Below, in pieces: positions 8,940 to 18,672 of a DNA stretch of 64,000 nucleotides. The translations under genes and the position numbers were made by a program. This DNA is from Jonesiaceae bacterium BS-20 (lineage in GTDB: Bacteria > Actinomycetota > Actinomycetes > Actinomycetales > Cellulomonadaceae): positions 248,001 through 312,000 of the forward strand of contig CP146203.1 in assembly GCA_039995105.1 (NCBI GenBank), in the 5' to 3' direction. How positions within the stretch are numbered: position 1 is the first letter of the stretch; every line of letters begins with the position of its first letter. The notes below the pieces were generated by a model. The model had not been told where the DNA came from. It made no database searches and was given only the letters and a program-made list of their open reading frames with translations.

Positions 8940-9962
8940 ATGCTGTCTTTTCCCAAGCCGAGTGATCCCAAACGGGCTAAGCGCGCACCTGTTCTTCCTA
9001 AACCACCTCAAACCCCTGTTCGCCCCGCGGTAACACCGAAGGATCTCTCACGCCTTATGCCATCGCAAGTGACGGTTCGCGCCCCCGGTAAGGTAAACCT
9101 TTCACTGCGGGTCGGTGGCCTCGATAACCGGGGTTACCACCCCCTCATTAACGTCTTCCAAGCGGTGTCCGCTTGGGAAGAGGTCACAGCAACGCCGCGG
9201 GCAGACAACGCCATTAGCCTGAGCGTCCAAGGGCCCGGTGCCCGCTTTGTCCCACTGAATGAAACCAATCTCGTGGCTAAGGCTGCCAGGGCGCTCCAAC
9301 AGTTCACGGGAACGGACTTGGGTGCTAATTTGGCGGTGATCAAGGGGGTGCCCGTTGCCGGCGGCATGGCCGGAGGATCTGCCGATGCCGCAGCGACTTT
9401 GGTGGCTCTCAACGCCATGTGGCGCTTGGGTTTGAGCACCCCAGAGTTACTAGAGATTGGTGCCACGCTCGGGGCTGACGTGCCATTTTGCCTTTTTGGC
9501 GGCACCGCGGTTGGGTTGGGGCACGGAGAGCAACTTACTGCGGTTGCAACCAGCGGACAGTTCCACTGGGTATTTGCGCTGCGGGCCAAGGGACTTTCAA
9601 CGCCTTCAGTCTTTGGCCGCTTTGATACGTTGCATCCGGGCGGCAAGCCACTTGACGATGGCGCCAATGCGGGCCTGTATGCGGCGCTAACTTCAGGTGA
9701 CGCCAATGCTTTGGCCACGCATCTGCATAATGATCTGCATGAGGCTGCGTTGGCAATGGCGCCGGACCTACAACGGACCATGGACGCGGCGCTGGAGGCT
9801 GGCGGGCTACGTGCGATGGTGTCAGGGTCGGGCCCTACCCTCGCGGTGCTGTGTGACTCAGAGACAAGTGCCCAACGGATTAAGCAGGACCTCTTGGCTA
9901 AGGGCGTGTGCGCCGATGCACTTGTGGCGAGCGGCGCGGTCCGTGGCGCCCACATTGTGTAG
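8940..9962 (+). CDS. ispE: 4-diphosphocytidyl-2-C-methyl-D-erythritol kinase
   Basis: GHMP-family kinase of the non-mevalonate isoprenoid pathway; it phosphorylates CDP-ME with ATP. Motifs: VRAPGKVNLSLRVG (start of the family homology), PVAGGMAGGSADAAATL (ATP loop, near residue 140) and MVSGSGPTLAVL near the C-terminus. The first 39 residues are a Pro/Lys-rich extension not usual for the family. An in-frame ATG at 9057, just ahead of SQVTVRAPGK, gives a typical-length protein and may be the real start. If the upstream start is used, spacing to ksgA is 3 bp. Confidence 0.95.
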   Translation: MLSFPKPSDPKRAKRAPVLPKPPQTPVRPAVTPKDLSRLMPSQVTVRAPGKVNLSLRVGGLDNRGYHPLINVFQAVSAWEEVTATPRADNAISLSVQGPGARFVPLNETNLVAKAARALQQFTGTDLGANLAVIKGVPVAGGMAGGSADAAATLVALNAMWRLGLSTPELLEIGATLGADVPFCLFGGTAVGLGHGEQLTAVATSGQFHWVFALRAKGLSTPSVFGRFDTLHPGGKPLDDGANAGLYAALTSGDANALATHLHNDLHEAALAMAPDLQRTMDAALEAGGLRAMVSGSGPTLAVLCDSETSAQRIKQDLLAKGVCADALVASGAVRGAHIV

Positions 9963-10012
9963 CCGCCCATATTGTTAAGATGCTCGACGGATTCATGAAA
10001 CAATGAGTCATA

Positions 10013-11824
10013 ATGGCACACTTACTTGGAGCTGAGGCTCTTCACTTAGAATTTCCCACCAAGGTTGTTTTTGATTCCGTAACCGTCGGAATCAATCAGG
10101 GCGACCGGGTTGGCATTGTTGGACGTAACGGCGATGGTAAATCCAGCCTCATGAAGATGCTGGCCGGGGTACTGGAACCAGATTCTGGCCGAGTCACCCG
10201 CCGCTCTGATGTCACCGTCGGTGTTCTTTCCCAAACCGATTCATTTGACCCTACGTGGACCGTAGGGCAGGCAATCGTTGGCGACCGTGAAGAGTACGAG
10301 TGGGCCTCAGACCCTAAAATCCGTGATGTTATCAACGGCCTTGTACGCGATTTCCCGTGGCACGCACCCCTGAGCGACCTCTCGGGTGGCCAGCTACGCC
10401 GCGTTTCCCTTGCCCGCCTACTAGTCGGTGACTGGGACATTCTTGCCCTCGATGAGCCCACCAACCACCTCGATGTTGAGGCGATCACCTGGCTCGCTCA
10501 GCACATTAATCGCAGGTGGCCCGGTAACACCGGTGGCCTGCTCGTGGTGACCCACGACCGTTGGTTCCTTGATGAAGTTTGCAATATGACGTGGGAAGTA
10601 CACGACCGTATTTTGGAGCCATTTGAGGGTGGCTACGCCGCGTATATCTTGCAACGCGTTGAGCGTGACCGGATGGCAGCTTCGAGCGAAGCCAAGCGCC
10701 AAAACCTCATGCGGAAAGAACTGGCATGGTTGCGCCGCGGTGCACCCGCGCGCACGGCAAAACCAAAGTTCCGTATCGAGGCAGCTAACCAGCTGATCGC
10801 CAATGAGCCGCCTTTGCGTAACAGCATCGAGCTGGCACAGATGGCAACCTCACGTCTTGGTAAAGACGTGGTTGACCTGATTGAAGTAGGCGTTACCTAC
10901 TCGCAGGGCACACCTAAAGAACACACCGTATTTTCAGACGTTACCTGGCGTATTGCGCCGGGTGAGCGCACCGGGATTCTGGGCGTCAATGGCGCCGGTA
11001 AGTCGACGCTGCTCAACCTGGTCACCGGTGAACTCAAGCCAACGTCCGGTAAAGTCAAACGCGGAAAAACAGTTGTTGTTGCCACACTTTCTCAGCAACT
11101 CAACGAACTAGCAGAGTTTGGCCGGGACCGCGTCAGCGAAGTTATTGCTCGCCACCGCACCAACTATGTGGCCGGTGGCAAAGAAATGTCACCGAGCCAG
11201 ATGCTTGAGCGCCTTGGCTTCACCTCGGCCCAACTGCAAACACCGGTTGAGGATCTCTCCGGTGGCCAAAAGCGCCGGTTGCAGCTGCTGCTTATCTTGC
11301 TGGAAGAGCCAAACGTGCTGATCCTCGATGAGCCTTCGAACGACCTGGACACCGACATGCTCGCCGCCATGGAAGACCTTCTGGATTCCTGGCCTGGGAC
11401 GCTGTTGGTTGTTTCGCACGACCGGTACTTCCTGGAGCGGGTGACCGACCAGCAGTACGCGGTCATCGATGGCGAGTTTAGGCACCTGCCGGGTGGTGTA
11501 GACGAGTATCTGAAACTCAGCGCTGCCCGCTCAGACGAGATGGTAAGTGCCTCGGGTAATCCGACTAGCAGCGGGGGAGCGGCAACAGAAAACCCTAATG
11601 CTCTGACCGGGGCGGAAGCCCACGCGGCCAAGAAGGAACTCAGCCGCATCGAACGCAGGCTGACCCGGATTGATTCTGAGGAGAAAAAACTCCACGCACA
11701 GATGGCCGAGCACGCCACGGACTTTGACAAGGTTGCGGTCCTGGATGCAAAACTTAGCGAGCTTGCAACCGAAAAGGACGAACTCGAGCTGACCTGGTTA
11801 GAGCTGTCCGAGGCGACCAACTAA
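10013..11824 (+). CDS. uup: ABC-F family ATPase (Uup-like)
   Basis: Soluble duplicated ABC ATPase without membrane domains. The first cassette has GRNGDGKSS (Walker A, near residue 39), LSGGQLRRVSLARLL and LALDEPTNHLD. The second has GVNGAGKSTLLN, LSGGQKRRLQLL and LILDEPSNDLD. A charged linker with LRRGAPARTAKPKFR, typical of ABC-F proteins, joins them. About 75 C-terminal residues form a predicted coiled coil (AKKELSRIERRLTRIDSEEK), which is the Uup hallmark. ABC-F proteins act on ribosomes, and Uup affects DNA transposition and ribosome function; the exact role here is inference. It ends the ispE-side gene run before a strong bidirectional hairpin. Confidence 0.92.
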   Translation: MAHLLGAEALHLEFPTKVVFDSVTVGINQGDRVGIVGRNGDGKSSLMKMLAGVLEPDSGRVTRRSDVTVGVLSQTDSFDPTWTVGQAIVGDREEYEWASDPKIRDVINGLVRDFPWHAPLSDLSGGQLRRVSLARLLVGDWDILALDEPTNHLDVEAITWLAQHINRRWPGNTGGLLVVTHDRWFLDEVCNMTWEVHDRILEPFEGGYAAYILQRVERDRMAASSEAKRQNLMRKELAWLRRGAPARTAKPKFRIEAANQLIANEPPLRNSIELAQMATSRLGKDVVDLIEVGVTYSQGTPKEHTVFSDVTWRIAPGERTGILGVNGAGKSTLLNLVTGELKPTSGKVKRGKTVVVATLSQQLNELAEFGRDRVSEVIARHRTNYVAGGKEMSPSQMLERLGFTSAQLQTPVEDLSGGQKRRLQLLLILLEEPNVLILDEPSNDLDTDMLAAMEDLLDSWPGTLLVVSHDRYFLERVTDQQYAVIDGEFRHLPGGVDEYLKLSAARSDEMVSASGNPTSSGGAATENPNALTGAEAHAAKKELSRIERRLTRIDSEEKKLHAQMAEHATDFDKVAVLDAKLSELATEKDELELTWLELSEATN

Positions 11825-11848
11825 GCGTCAAGACGAACTCAATAAGCG

Positions 11849-11891
11849 GGCCCGCATCTGAGTTAAGGAATTCTTAGCTCGGATGCGGGCC
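11849..11891. terminator. Bidirectional terminator between uup and the alarmone synthetase gene
   Basis: 10-bp perfect stem GGCCCGCATC / GATGCGGGCC extended inward by GAG/CTC and TTAAG/CTTAG pairs. It separates two convergent genes. Confidence 0.75.
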
Positions 11892-11929
11892 TTAGCTTTG
11901 GCACCGGTAACTTGGCACCTGCTAGAGGG

Positions 11930-12694
11930 CTACTCGACCTCGAGGACCGGATCCGCGGAGGTCATCTCAAGGGCAGCTTTGACCAACTTATCAAACGAAT
12001 TATCGGCGATCGAAAACCCAAAGAGGCTGTGTGCGGGGTTCGGTTCCGTGCCATTTTTGAGCTCGGCTACCTGGTTGTGCAGTGACTCCATCTTGGCGTC
12101 AAGGCGGTGGGCGATCTCGGCGGCGCCGCGGAGCTCCTCAATCAGTTCGGCCGGCACGGCGCCCTGATATTTGTAATAGATCTTATGCTCGAGGCTGGCC
12201 CAAAAATCCATGGCGATCGTCCGGATCTGCACTTCAACCATGACGTCCCGAACCTCGGAGCTGAGGAACACGGGCACCTTGAGGATCAGGTGCAGGCTGG
12301 CATATCCGTTTGGTTTGGGTGTGGTCACATAGTCTCGTTCATCAACCAACGTGATGTCCTGTTGCTGGAGTAGCAAGTCACGGATCCTAAAGACATCGGT
12401 AATAAAACTGGTGGTGACTCGAATTCCCGCAATGTCGCGCACATGCTCGTCAAGGCCGGCCTGCGTAAATCTGGCATTTTTGCGCCTGAGCTTGCCCAGT
12501 ATGCTCTCGGGACTCTTGAGCCGTGAACTCACATTCTCAATGGGGTTGTAATCATGTACGTGGTTGAACTCTTGGCGCAAGATGTTGATCTTAGTCAAAA
12601 CCTCATCCATACCAAACTTGTACATCATCATGGAACGGGTTACAGAGTCCCGCAGCACCTTAAGCTGGGCAAGTTGGTCAGTATCAGTAGACAT
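11930..12694 (-). CDS. relQ: Small alarmone synthetase, RelQ/YjbM type
   Basis: A GTP pyrophosphokinase that makes (p)ppGpp from ATP and GDP/GTP. The 254 residues carry only the RelA/SpoT synthetase fold. Visible: YNPIENVSSRLKSPESILGKL, HVRDIAGIRVTTSF (metal-binding Asp), DYVTTPKPNGYASLHLIL (substrate-binding G-loop), VEVQIRTIAMDFWASLEHKI (catalytic Glu in EVQIRT). There is no hydrolase, TGS or ACT domain, so it is a single-domain small synthetase and not the long Rel enzyme. The C-terminal 60 residues are helical, as in tetrameric RelQ. GAGG lies 8 nt before the ATG at 12694. Confidence 0.93.
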   Translation of the reverse strand: MSTDTDQLAQLKVLRDSVTRSMMMYKFGMDEVLTKINILRQEFNHVHDYNPIENVSSRLKSPESILGKLRRKNARFTQAGLDEHVRDIAGIRVTTSFITDVFRIRDLLLQQQDITLVDERDYVTTPKPNGYASLHLILKVPVFLSSEVRDVMVEVQIRTIAMDFWASLEHKIYYKYQGAVPAELIEELRGAAEIAHRLDAKMESLHNQVAELKNGTEPNPAHSLFGFSIADNSFDKLVKAALEMTSADPVLEVE

Positions 12695-13151
12695 GAAAAC
12701 CTCAATTGATCGGAACCTCGAGTCCCTATCATCCTAGAAGATTCTGGGTTTTTTCTGGGACCATCACCGTGGATGTCCGGTTGAGGTTTAGTCCCTCTGC
12801 CGTGCTTTTTTCTAAACTACCGTCTGTTGAAGATGCCGCGAAGTCAATAACGCCCAGCCCTGAGCAACCCAAGGCGGAGATTAGCTTGGTGTGGTGGAAC
12901 GGGTAGTCAAGGGTGGTTTTGCGGGTAGATAGTGTCTGCAACGCGCAATTTCGACTGCAGTTTGTGCAAAGTTCTACATAAAGTCTATCGAGGATAACAA
13001 CCCTCGTGACGATCCAGTGCTATGGAATTACTCGAGGCAAGCTTTCTAGTTTGACGTGCGAAGGGGAAAACGACGGCAAAGGGCCGTCCTACCGGTGGAC
13101 ACAAGCCCCAAGAGGGCGTATGCCGAGCGATAACAAAAGGAAAAGCAAAAT
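12695..13151. promoter_or_regulatory. Divergent intergenic region between relQ and the DUF11 surface protein gene
   Basis: 457 bp with two short open frames (12706-12906 plus, 12729-12941 minus) that resemble no protein I know. A small hairpin CGAGG..CCTCG is present near 12988-13005. Both flanking genes point outward, so two promoters must lie here; none could be assigned with confidence. Confidence 0.4.
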
Positions 13152-15941
13152 ATGGTTGTAGAGCGACTCTCTGGGGTAACTACCCAAAAGCACCTACGGG
13201 CGGTGATGGGTATCCTTGGTGCGGTGGCATTAGGGTTGCCGATTGCAGCAGGCGGCCTCGTTATGGCGGCACCGAATGCGGAAGCAGTCATGACGTTCCC
13301 TGACTCAGGATTCACCGCGCAGCCGGGTGAACCAAATGAGCCGAAGGTGCTCTTCCATGAGGACTTTGAAAATATCGACCACATCGGTCCAATCGTTCCG
13401 CTTATCGACTATGTTTCCAAGGAAGGTCACAGGTACACCGCCGAAGGCCCATGGGCAGACCCCTATGCCTATTGCAATGGTTTTGTAACCTCGGGAACCA
13501 ATGATCTGGGAAGTACCTGTAATGGTTCCCAGAGTTCACAAGGTGGGCTACAGGCCTTGGTTGACGTACTAGGTCAGCTCAATGGAACAATTGATCCAAG
13601 CAGTAACGCGGCCGTAGCTGCGTACACCGCGGGAAGCCCTTATGCCTCGGGGCTTATTGAGTTCTCCACAGAGGGCGAGAATATTGCGTTAACGACCCCG
13701 AATCGGTTTGTCACCTTCTCGGTCAACGCTGCTGCAGTATCCTGTGGTGCTCCACACCAGCCTCAGATGCGATTCTCAGTACGTTCAGGCGGTCAAGAAA
13801 TTGATATCTCCGACGGGGTAATTAACCCTTGTGTGGATCCACGTGCGTCTGCTTATGCACCAACGGAGTCACCGGATAATTTCAACTTCTATGCGGGTAC
13901 CTTTGCCTCGGACGGTTCATTCCTGACCGCCGGTGATTCCTTAGGCATCGTGATGCGTAATGAGTCAGGCGGCACTGCAGGTAACGATGGTGCGTTTGAT
14001 GACATCCGTTTGTTGGACGTAACCCCACACCTGAACAAGGAGTTCACACCCGCACGGGTGGCGGTCGGCGTCCCAACGACTTTAACTTTCACGGTGACGA
14101 ACACATCTGAACTTGCCTCAAAGGTTGGGTGGGCATTTACCGATACTTTGCGCGCTGGTTTGGAAGTTGCCCAGGATCCTGCAATCGGTGGAAGCTGCGC
14201 AGCTGACATTACTGCGCTGCCAGGGACCGACAAGATTTCGGTCAGGAACGGTGCGCTAGCTACCAATGAAACTGCATGCACCATCACGGTTGATGTGACT
14301 TCCCAAAGCCCTCAAGGGGCAGAGCAGTCACCACGAACGTTTGTAAATGGAGCCGCTGATATAAGTGAAGTGATTGGCCTCGATGTTACGAATGAGACCA
14401 CGGTGGAGTTCTACTCCGAACCCCGCCTGAACATCACTAAAACAGCAGTAGGTCCGGAATTCCCGCAGGTGGGCGACACAATTTCGTACACCGTGACCGC
14501 ACAGAATACCGGTAACGGGGATTTCGGTAGCAACCAAAAGGCCCTTGAATTCCAGCAGGCGGTTGTGACAGACCAACTTGATGACGTGCTTGACGATGCC
14601 TCTCTGGTTTCTAATTCATTGAAGGCTACGGTTGACGGCACCCTAGTTAGTGCACCGGTTCTCACCGGCTCCATGCTTACTTGGAGTGGTCCGCTTGCTG
14701 CAGACCCAGATACGAAGAACAAATTGGACCCAACTACGTGGGGCGGCCAGACAGTTACTTTGACTTACGATGTGGTGTTGACCGCGGGCGGAGATGGGCT
14801 GGTTACTAATACAGCTTGCGTCACCGCAGAACACGCATCAGGCGAGCCCTGCGCCCAAGCGAGTGTGGCTCTGCCGGCATTAGAGATTGCAAAGGAAGCG
14901 AGCCACACGGAGGTATCTGAGGTTGGTACGCAAGTGGACTACACCATTTCCGTGACGAACAATGGGCCCGGCGTTTGGACTACAGAGCACCCGGCCGCGT
15001 TGCTGGATGATCTGTCCGATGTTTTGGACGATGTTTCGGTCATGCCCGAGTCTCTCATTGCCACTATTGATGGGCAAGAAGTTCAAGCACCTACTTTGGA
15101 TCTGATAGAAGAGACCCTCACCTGGGCCGGGGCACTTGAAGCGCAGGAGACTGTGCAGATTCAGTACTCCGTGATTTATGTGGCATCGGGTGATGCACAA
15201 ATGACTAACACCGCCTGCGTGCCGGAGTCTGCGCTAAGGGCAGGCAGTGAACAGTGTGCGTCAGTGATAACATTGGGCGGCAAACTGCAGGTCGATAAGG
15301 TGGCAGTCAGTGAAGATAATCCAGTGCTTGCCGGGTCAAACGTTGAGTACACTCTGTGGTTCGAAAACGTTGGAGAAGCTTCCGCTGTAGTCGATTACGT
15401 CGACTATCTGGAAGCGGTCCTTGACGATGCAGAGCTTCTGGATTTGCCAGTCGCAGACTCTGACGAGGTGACGGTAGAACTTACCGATAACGAAATTTGG
15501 ATCACGGGTGAGTTAGCGCCGGGTGAGCGTGTGGGCGTGAGCTACACCGTTTCAGTACTCCCCGATGACGAGCGTGGTGACAGCTTTCTAAATAACTATC
15601 TTGTACCTGCGGGAGAGTCTCCTGAGACAACAGATCAAGAGTGCAAGGAGAGCACAGTTGTGTCAGATGGTGTCAGAGCAAACACTTGTACACCGGTAGT
15701 TACTCCTACGCCGGACCCGACACCAACGCCAGAGCCAACGCCAGAGCCAACGCCGCTACCGACCCCGGACCCGACACCGGTGCCTACTCCAAAACCGATT
15801 GAACCTACCCCGGATGGTGATGCGGTTACCGACGGAGATCTTGCTTCAACCGGTACCAATGTTGGAAGCACAATTGTGCTGGTGAGCTTGTTACTTGGAC
15901 TGGGCTGGTTCTTTAGCCGCCGTAGTGCACGCGTGCAGTAG
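13152..15941 (+). CDS. LAxTG-anchored surface protein with DUF11-type repeats
   Basis: A 929-residue secreted protein. A signal peptide with a long hydrophobic core ends near AEA (residues 1-45). The region from about 50 to 280 is a globular head with four visible cysteines, containing LFHEDFENIDHIGPIVPL; it resembles the exported heads of other actinobacterial DUF11 proteins. Four Ig-like DUF11 modules follow, near residues 294, 427 (LNITKTAVGPEFPQVGDTIS), 577 (LEIAKEASHTEVSEVGTQVD) and 713. A Thr-Pro repeat (about 851-890) spans the wall. LASTG (about 897-901), a hydrophobic segment and RRSARVQ form a sortase signal. AAAGGA precedes the ATG. Adhesion or a structural role is likely; the ligand is unknown. 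Confidence 0.88.
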   Translation: MVVERLSGVTTQKHLRAVMGILGAVALGLPIAAGGLVMAAPNAEAVMTFPDSGFTAQPGEPNEPKVLFHEDFENIDHIGPIVPLIDYVSKEGHRYTAEGPWADPYAYCNGFVTSGTNDLGSTCNGSQSSQGGLQALVDVLGQLNGTIDPSSNAAVAAYTAGSPYASGLIEFSTEGENIALTTPNRFVTFSVNAAAVSCGAPHQPQMRFSVRSGGQEIDISDGVINPCVDPRASAYAPTESPDNFNFYAGTFASDGSFLTAGDSLGIVMRNESGGTAGNDGAFDDIRLLDVTPHLNKEFTPARVAVGVPTTLTFTVTNTSELASKVGWAFTDTLRAGLEVAQDPAIGGSCAADITALPGTDKISVRNGALATNETACTITVDVTSQSPQGAEQSPRTFVNGAADISEVIGLDVTNETTVEFYSEPRLNITKTAVGPEFPQVGDTISYTVTAQNTGNGDFGSNQKALEFQQAVVTDQLDDVLDDASLVSNSLKATVDGTLVSAPVLTGSMLTWSGPLAADPDTKNKLDPTTWGGQTVTLTYDVVLTAGGDGLVTNTACVTAEHASGEPCAQASVALPALEIAKEASHTEVSEVGTQVDYTISVTNNGPGVWTTEHPAALLDDLSDVLDDVSVMPESLIATIDGQEVQAPTLDLIEETLTWAGALEAQETVQIQYSVIYVASGDAQMTNTACVPESALRAGSEQCASVITLGGKLQVDKVAVSEDNPVLAGSNVEYTLWFENVGEASAVVDYVDYLEAVLDDAELLDLPVADSDEVTVELTDNEIWITGELAPGERVGVSYTVSVLPDDERGDSFLNNYLVPAGESPETTDQECKESTVVSDGVRANTCTPVVTPTPDPTPTPEPTPEPTPLPTPDPTPVPTPKPIEPTPDGDAVTDGDLASTGTNVGSTIVLVSLLLGLGWFFSRRSARVQ

Positions 15942-15972
15942 CAGTTTCACTTTTAGCACACCGATAGATAAA

Positions 15973-16006
15973 GCGTCCTGGGGAATTTGTAAAGCCCCCA
16001 GGACGC
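15973..16006. terminator. Terminator between the DUF11 protein gene and the LuxR-type regulator
   Basis: Perfect 11-bp stem GCGTCCTGGGG / CCCCAGGACGC followed by TTTGGT on the plus strand and TTTATC on the minus strand. It serves two convergent genes. Confidence 0.8.
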
Positions 16007-16051
16007 TTTGGTATTCTGCATTAACCAGCGCAGAAATCGTAGTCGGTGCGG

Positions 16052-17701
16052 TTATAGGAGGCTCATACCTCGAGCTTTAGCCAGTGCCTCCTTGCGGTTT
16101 GTGGCACCGATCTTTCGATAAATATTCTTGAGGTGAAACTTCACCGTATTTGGAGACAGGTAGAGTGCGGTGGCTGCCTTGGGAACCGTTGTGTAAGCAG
16201 ATATAGCGCGCAGGACCGCACCCTCGGTATCACTGAGCGGTTGCTGTATTTGAACTGTTGGACCACACAACGGCAGGTCGCTGAGCAAACTCAGTACCTC
16301 TGTGTGCCCGTTGCGTTCGAGGAGTGCAAACAGCTCTTGCAAGTCAGTTTGTCTAACAAAACTAATGGGACTGAACAAATCGAGGGTCTGCATAGCACCG
16401 AGCAACCTAGCTCCCTGTTGCTTGGCAACTTCTACATTGCCCAGCCGCAAGGCAGCTATTGCAGCATAGACGTGAGCTTCGACTCGGAATCTGTGAGCGG
16501 CAGGAAACTGCTTAGCCACGGTTTCTTCAGCACGTAGGGCCAGCGTCGCAGCTGCTTCAAATTCTCCCTCGAGCAAGGCAAGTTGGGCGGAAGCCAAGAT
16601 CACCGTCGGCTGATTGGGATCCAAATCTGACAAGATTCCATGCGGCTGGCTAAAATCCCCTGTCAATGCAATGAGTTTAGCTTGTAGTGCATGTAATAAA
16701 TTATGTAAGCTTTCCACGATTGGGGGCCGAGAAGCACTGCTCCAAAGCACCTCATTTAGTTGTGCTTGAGCGACCAGAGGTCCGTGCGCGTGAAGGTCCG
16801 TGAGCGCAGCTGCATACGCAATGCGAGGCCAACTCTCTACGCCTAAGTAGTCCCTGCCAATCCTGTCGAGTCCTTCTGCACTCGCGCTAAAGTCAAACTG
16901 TTCAATATCTAGGTAGATTGCGGCAATGTCGGTGCTGATCTTGCCCAAAGAGATCTGACCAGGATAATTAGACTGAAACTCTAAGCTCTTAGTCGTTTTA
17001 TCCTTCGCCATGCGCATATCGCCCTGGAGAGCAGACACGTAGGCTTGGCCCCCCAATCCTCGGGAGATTTCTTGAATATCGTGGCTTAACTCGGCTTCAA
17101 TCTCGCAAAGCCGGTATTGGTGAAACGCTAGATCATAGTGATCAAGATGGGCATATGTGAGTGCGGTGAGGGCATGGGCCAATGGAATTGACTCGCGAAC
17201 CTTTGCAAAAGCTATTGGGTCCCGTTCTTCTAAACTCAAGGCCATCTTGGTCGCATGACGAAAGGCGGTAACTCCATCGCCCATTGCACGGTTGATTGCG
17301 GTGAGCAGGCCCTCGCGGGCGAGGACCTGATAGGGAGCCAAAGCTGCTTCTTTGGATTCGAGCGCACTCACTATTTTGTGAAAGTTGCGTTGCAGCCACG
17401 AAATTGGTGTTGATGAGTCACTGAGACCCGTAAGGAATCTGGCCCCCAGAAGTAGTGGGAACGCACCAAGGTCGGCCATTGGGACTTGTGCAAGCGCGCG
17501 AAATATATGAGGTGAAGCTAGATCAGTGAGTGCAGAGAAATTCTGAGCCAACAGGAGTTCTGCCTTTTCCAAGGCGTTCGAACTGCAGTAGTACTGAAAG
17601 GAAACGATGGGATCAATCGTGTCTTGGTTTGAAGTTTGCGCTTCTGCAGTCAACTGGCCCAATGCTTCCCCAACTTCAAATACGCGTTCTATGCTGTGCA
17701 C
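16052..17701 (-). CDS. LuxR-type regulator with long helical-repeat sensor
   Basis: 549 residues. The C-terminal 65 residues are a LuxR/FixJ DNA-binding domain: LSDTEGAVLRAIS, TTVPKAATALYLSPNTVKFHLKNI and YRKIGATNRKEALAKA. The remainder is Ala/Leu-rich helical repeat of TPR type, like the middle of MalT/LAL regulators. No Walker A or B motif is present, so the NTPase domain that normally starts LAL proteins is missing. The start is the GTG at 17701, supported by AGGGAG 8 nt upstream. It is convergent with the DUF11 surface protein gene; regulation of that gene is possible but not shown. Confidence 0.8.
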   Translation of the reverse strand: MHSIERVFEVGEALGQLTAEAQTSNQDTIDPIVSFQYYCSSNALEKAELLLAQNFSALTDLASPHIFRALAQVPMADLGAFPLLLGARFLTGLSDSSTPISWLQRNFHKIVSALESKEAALAPYQVLAREGLLTAINRAMGDGVTAFRHATKMALSLEERDPIAFAKVRESIPLAHALTALTYAHLDHYDLAFHQYRLCEIEAELSHDIQEISRGLGGQAYVSALQGDMRMAKDKTTKSLEFQSNYPGQISLGKISTDIAAIYLDIEQFDFSASAEGLDRIGRDYLGVESWPRIAYAAALTDLHAHGPLVAQAQLNEVLWSSASRPPIVESLHNLLHALQAKLIALTGDFSQPHGILSDLDPNQPTVILASAQLALLEGEFEAAATLALRAEETVAKQFPAAHRFRVEAHVYAAIAALRLGNVEVAKQQGARLLGAMQTLDLFSPISFVRQTDLQELFALLERNGHTEVLSLLSDLPLCGPTVQIQQPLSDTEGAVLRAISAYTTVPKAATALYLSPNTVKFHLKNIYRKIGATNRKEALAKARGMSLL

Positions 17702-18095
17702 TTCGATTTTCTCCCTAAGACCATTTCACCGAGCCCCTCGTTGAGAGGAGCATAACTGAGGCAAAATTATTTCAGTGTCTCCGGTGACTTGAAGCTGCAC
17801 TGCACTGCTCAGCCAAATCATTATGCCAAATGGGTTGGCCACTCTAGTAACTTAGTCCATGGGCGGGTAGGAAAGCGGGTAGGTTTATGCAGATCATGGC
17901 TTCAATGCCATAAATTCTGGATAAATTTGATACTAATATGAAGACTAACAGGAATGCTGTTCGGACGTACCGTGCTTCAGATACTTTAAGGCAAGGACCT
18001 AATTCTTAAAGTCTAATTTTCCTGAGGCGTAGCCCACCCCCTGAGGCTACCCTCAGGAATTTCATCCAAACCTCCGTGGGCGAGAGAAAGATTGG
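17702..18095 (-). promoter_or_regulatory. Promoter region of the LuxR-type regulator
   Basis: 394 bp, AT-rich around 17920-18020. AGGGAG at about 17710-17715 on the minus strand is the ribosome binding site for the GTG at 17701. The right end holds the hairpin at 18021-18057 that closes the marR transcript. No open frame of interest is seen. Confidence 0.45.
18021..18057 (-). terminator. Hairpin downstream of marR
   Basis: Two stacked stems, CCTGAG/CTCAGG and GTAGCC/GGCTAC, with a C-rich loop, 39 bp past the marR stop. There is no strong T-run. Confidence 0.55.
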
Positions 18096-18596
18096 CTAGG
18101 TCAGGTTCTCAAACTGCTGGGTCAGCGCCCGCAGGAGATTGGCTAGCTCGGGTTGTGAGGCATCGGGAAGCACCGCAAGGACGCGGTGCTCAATGTCCAG
18201 CAACTCCTTGATTGCGGTGTCAACGCGGTCCTGACCTTCGGTGGTCAGACGAACATGCACACCGCGGCGGTCGTCGGGGGAAGGCTTGCGTTCAACCAGC
18301 CCCCGTTTGGCCAGACGGTCGATCCGGTTAGTCATGGTTCCGGATGTCACCATGGTCTCGGTGACCAGAGCCCCGGGGGACATGGTGTACGGGGTGCCCG
18401 CGCGACGCAGCGCCGAAAGGACGTCGAATTCCCACGGCTCGAGGTGGTTGATGGCAAAAATTTCACGCCGGGCGCGGTCAAGGTGGCGGTTCAGTCTGGA
18501 GACTCGGGACAAGATTGCAAGGGGAGTGACATCAAGATCTGGCCGTTCGCGCTGCCAGGCGGCAATGATGCGGTCAACTTCGTCGTGGGTCTCCAT
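18096..18596 (-). CDS. MarR-family transcriptional regulator
   Basis: 166 residues from ATG 18596 (METHDEVDRI), which matches the usual N-terminus of actinobacterial MarR proteins; an upstream extension is open but would run through the operator. The winged helix is visible: LEPWEFDVLSALRR, PGALVTETMVTSGTMTNRID (recognition helix) and LVERKPSPDDRRGVHVRLT (wing with the conserved DRR). It probably represses itself through the palindromes at 18610-18629. No target gene lies beside it other than gnd, which ends in its own terminator, so the ligand and regulon are unknown. Confidence 0.9.
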   Translation of the reverse strand: METHDEVDRIIAAWQRERPDLDVTPLAILSRVSRLNRHLDRARREIFAINHLEPWEFDVLSALRRAGTPYTMSPGALVTETMVTSGTMTNRIDRLAKRGLVERKPSPDDRRGVHVRLTTEGQDRVDTAIKELLDIEHRVLAVLPDASQPELANLLRALTQQFENLT

Positions 18597-18609
18597 ATAG
18601 ATCAGTTTA

Positions 18610-18629
18610 CTTGATGTCAAGATTCTTGA
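18610..18629. promoter_or_regulatory. Candidate MarR operator
   Basis: Two overlapping inverted repeats, CTTGA-TG-TCAAG (18610-18621) and TCAAGA-T-TCTTGA (18617-18629), lie 14-33 bp upstream of the marR ATG. The TTGA..TCAA half-sites are typical of MarR-family operators, so autoregulation is inferred. Confidence 0.6.
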
Positions 18630-18672
18630 TGACCCCGTAAGTGTTCCACTTGACGGCACCCGTCAATAAAAA

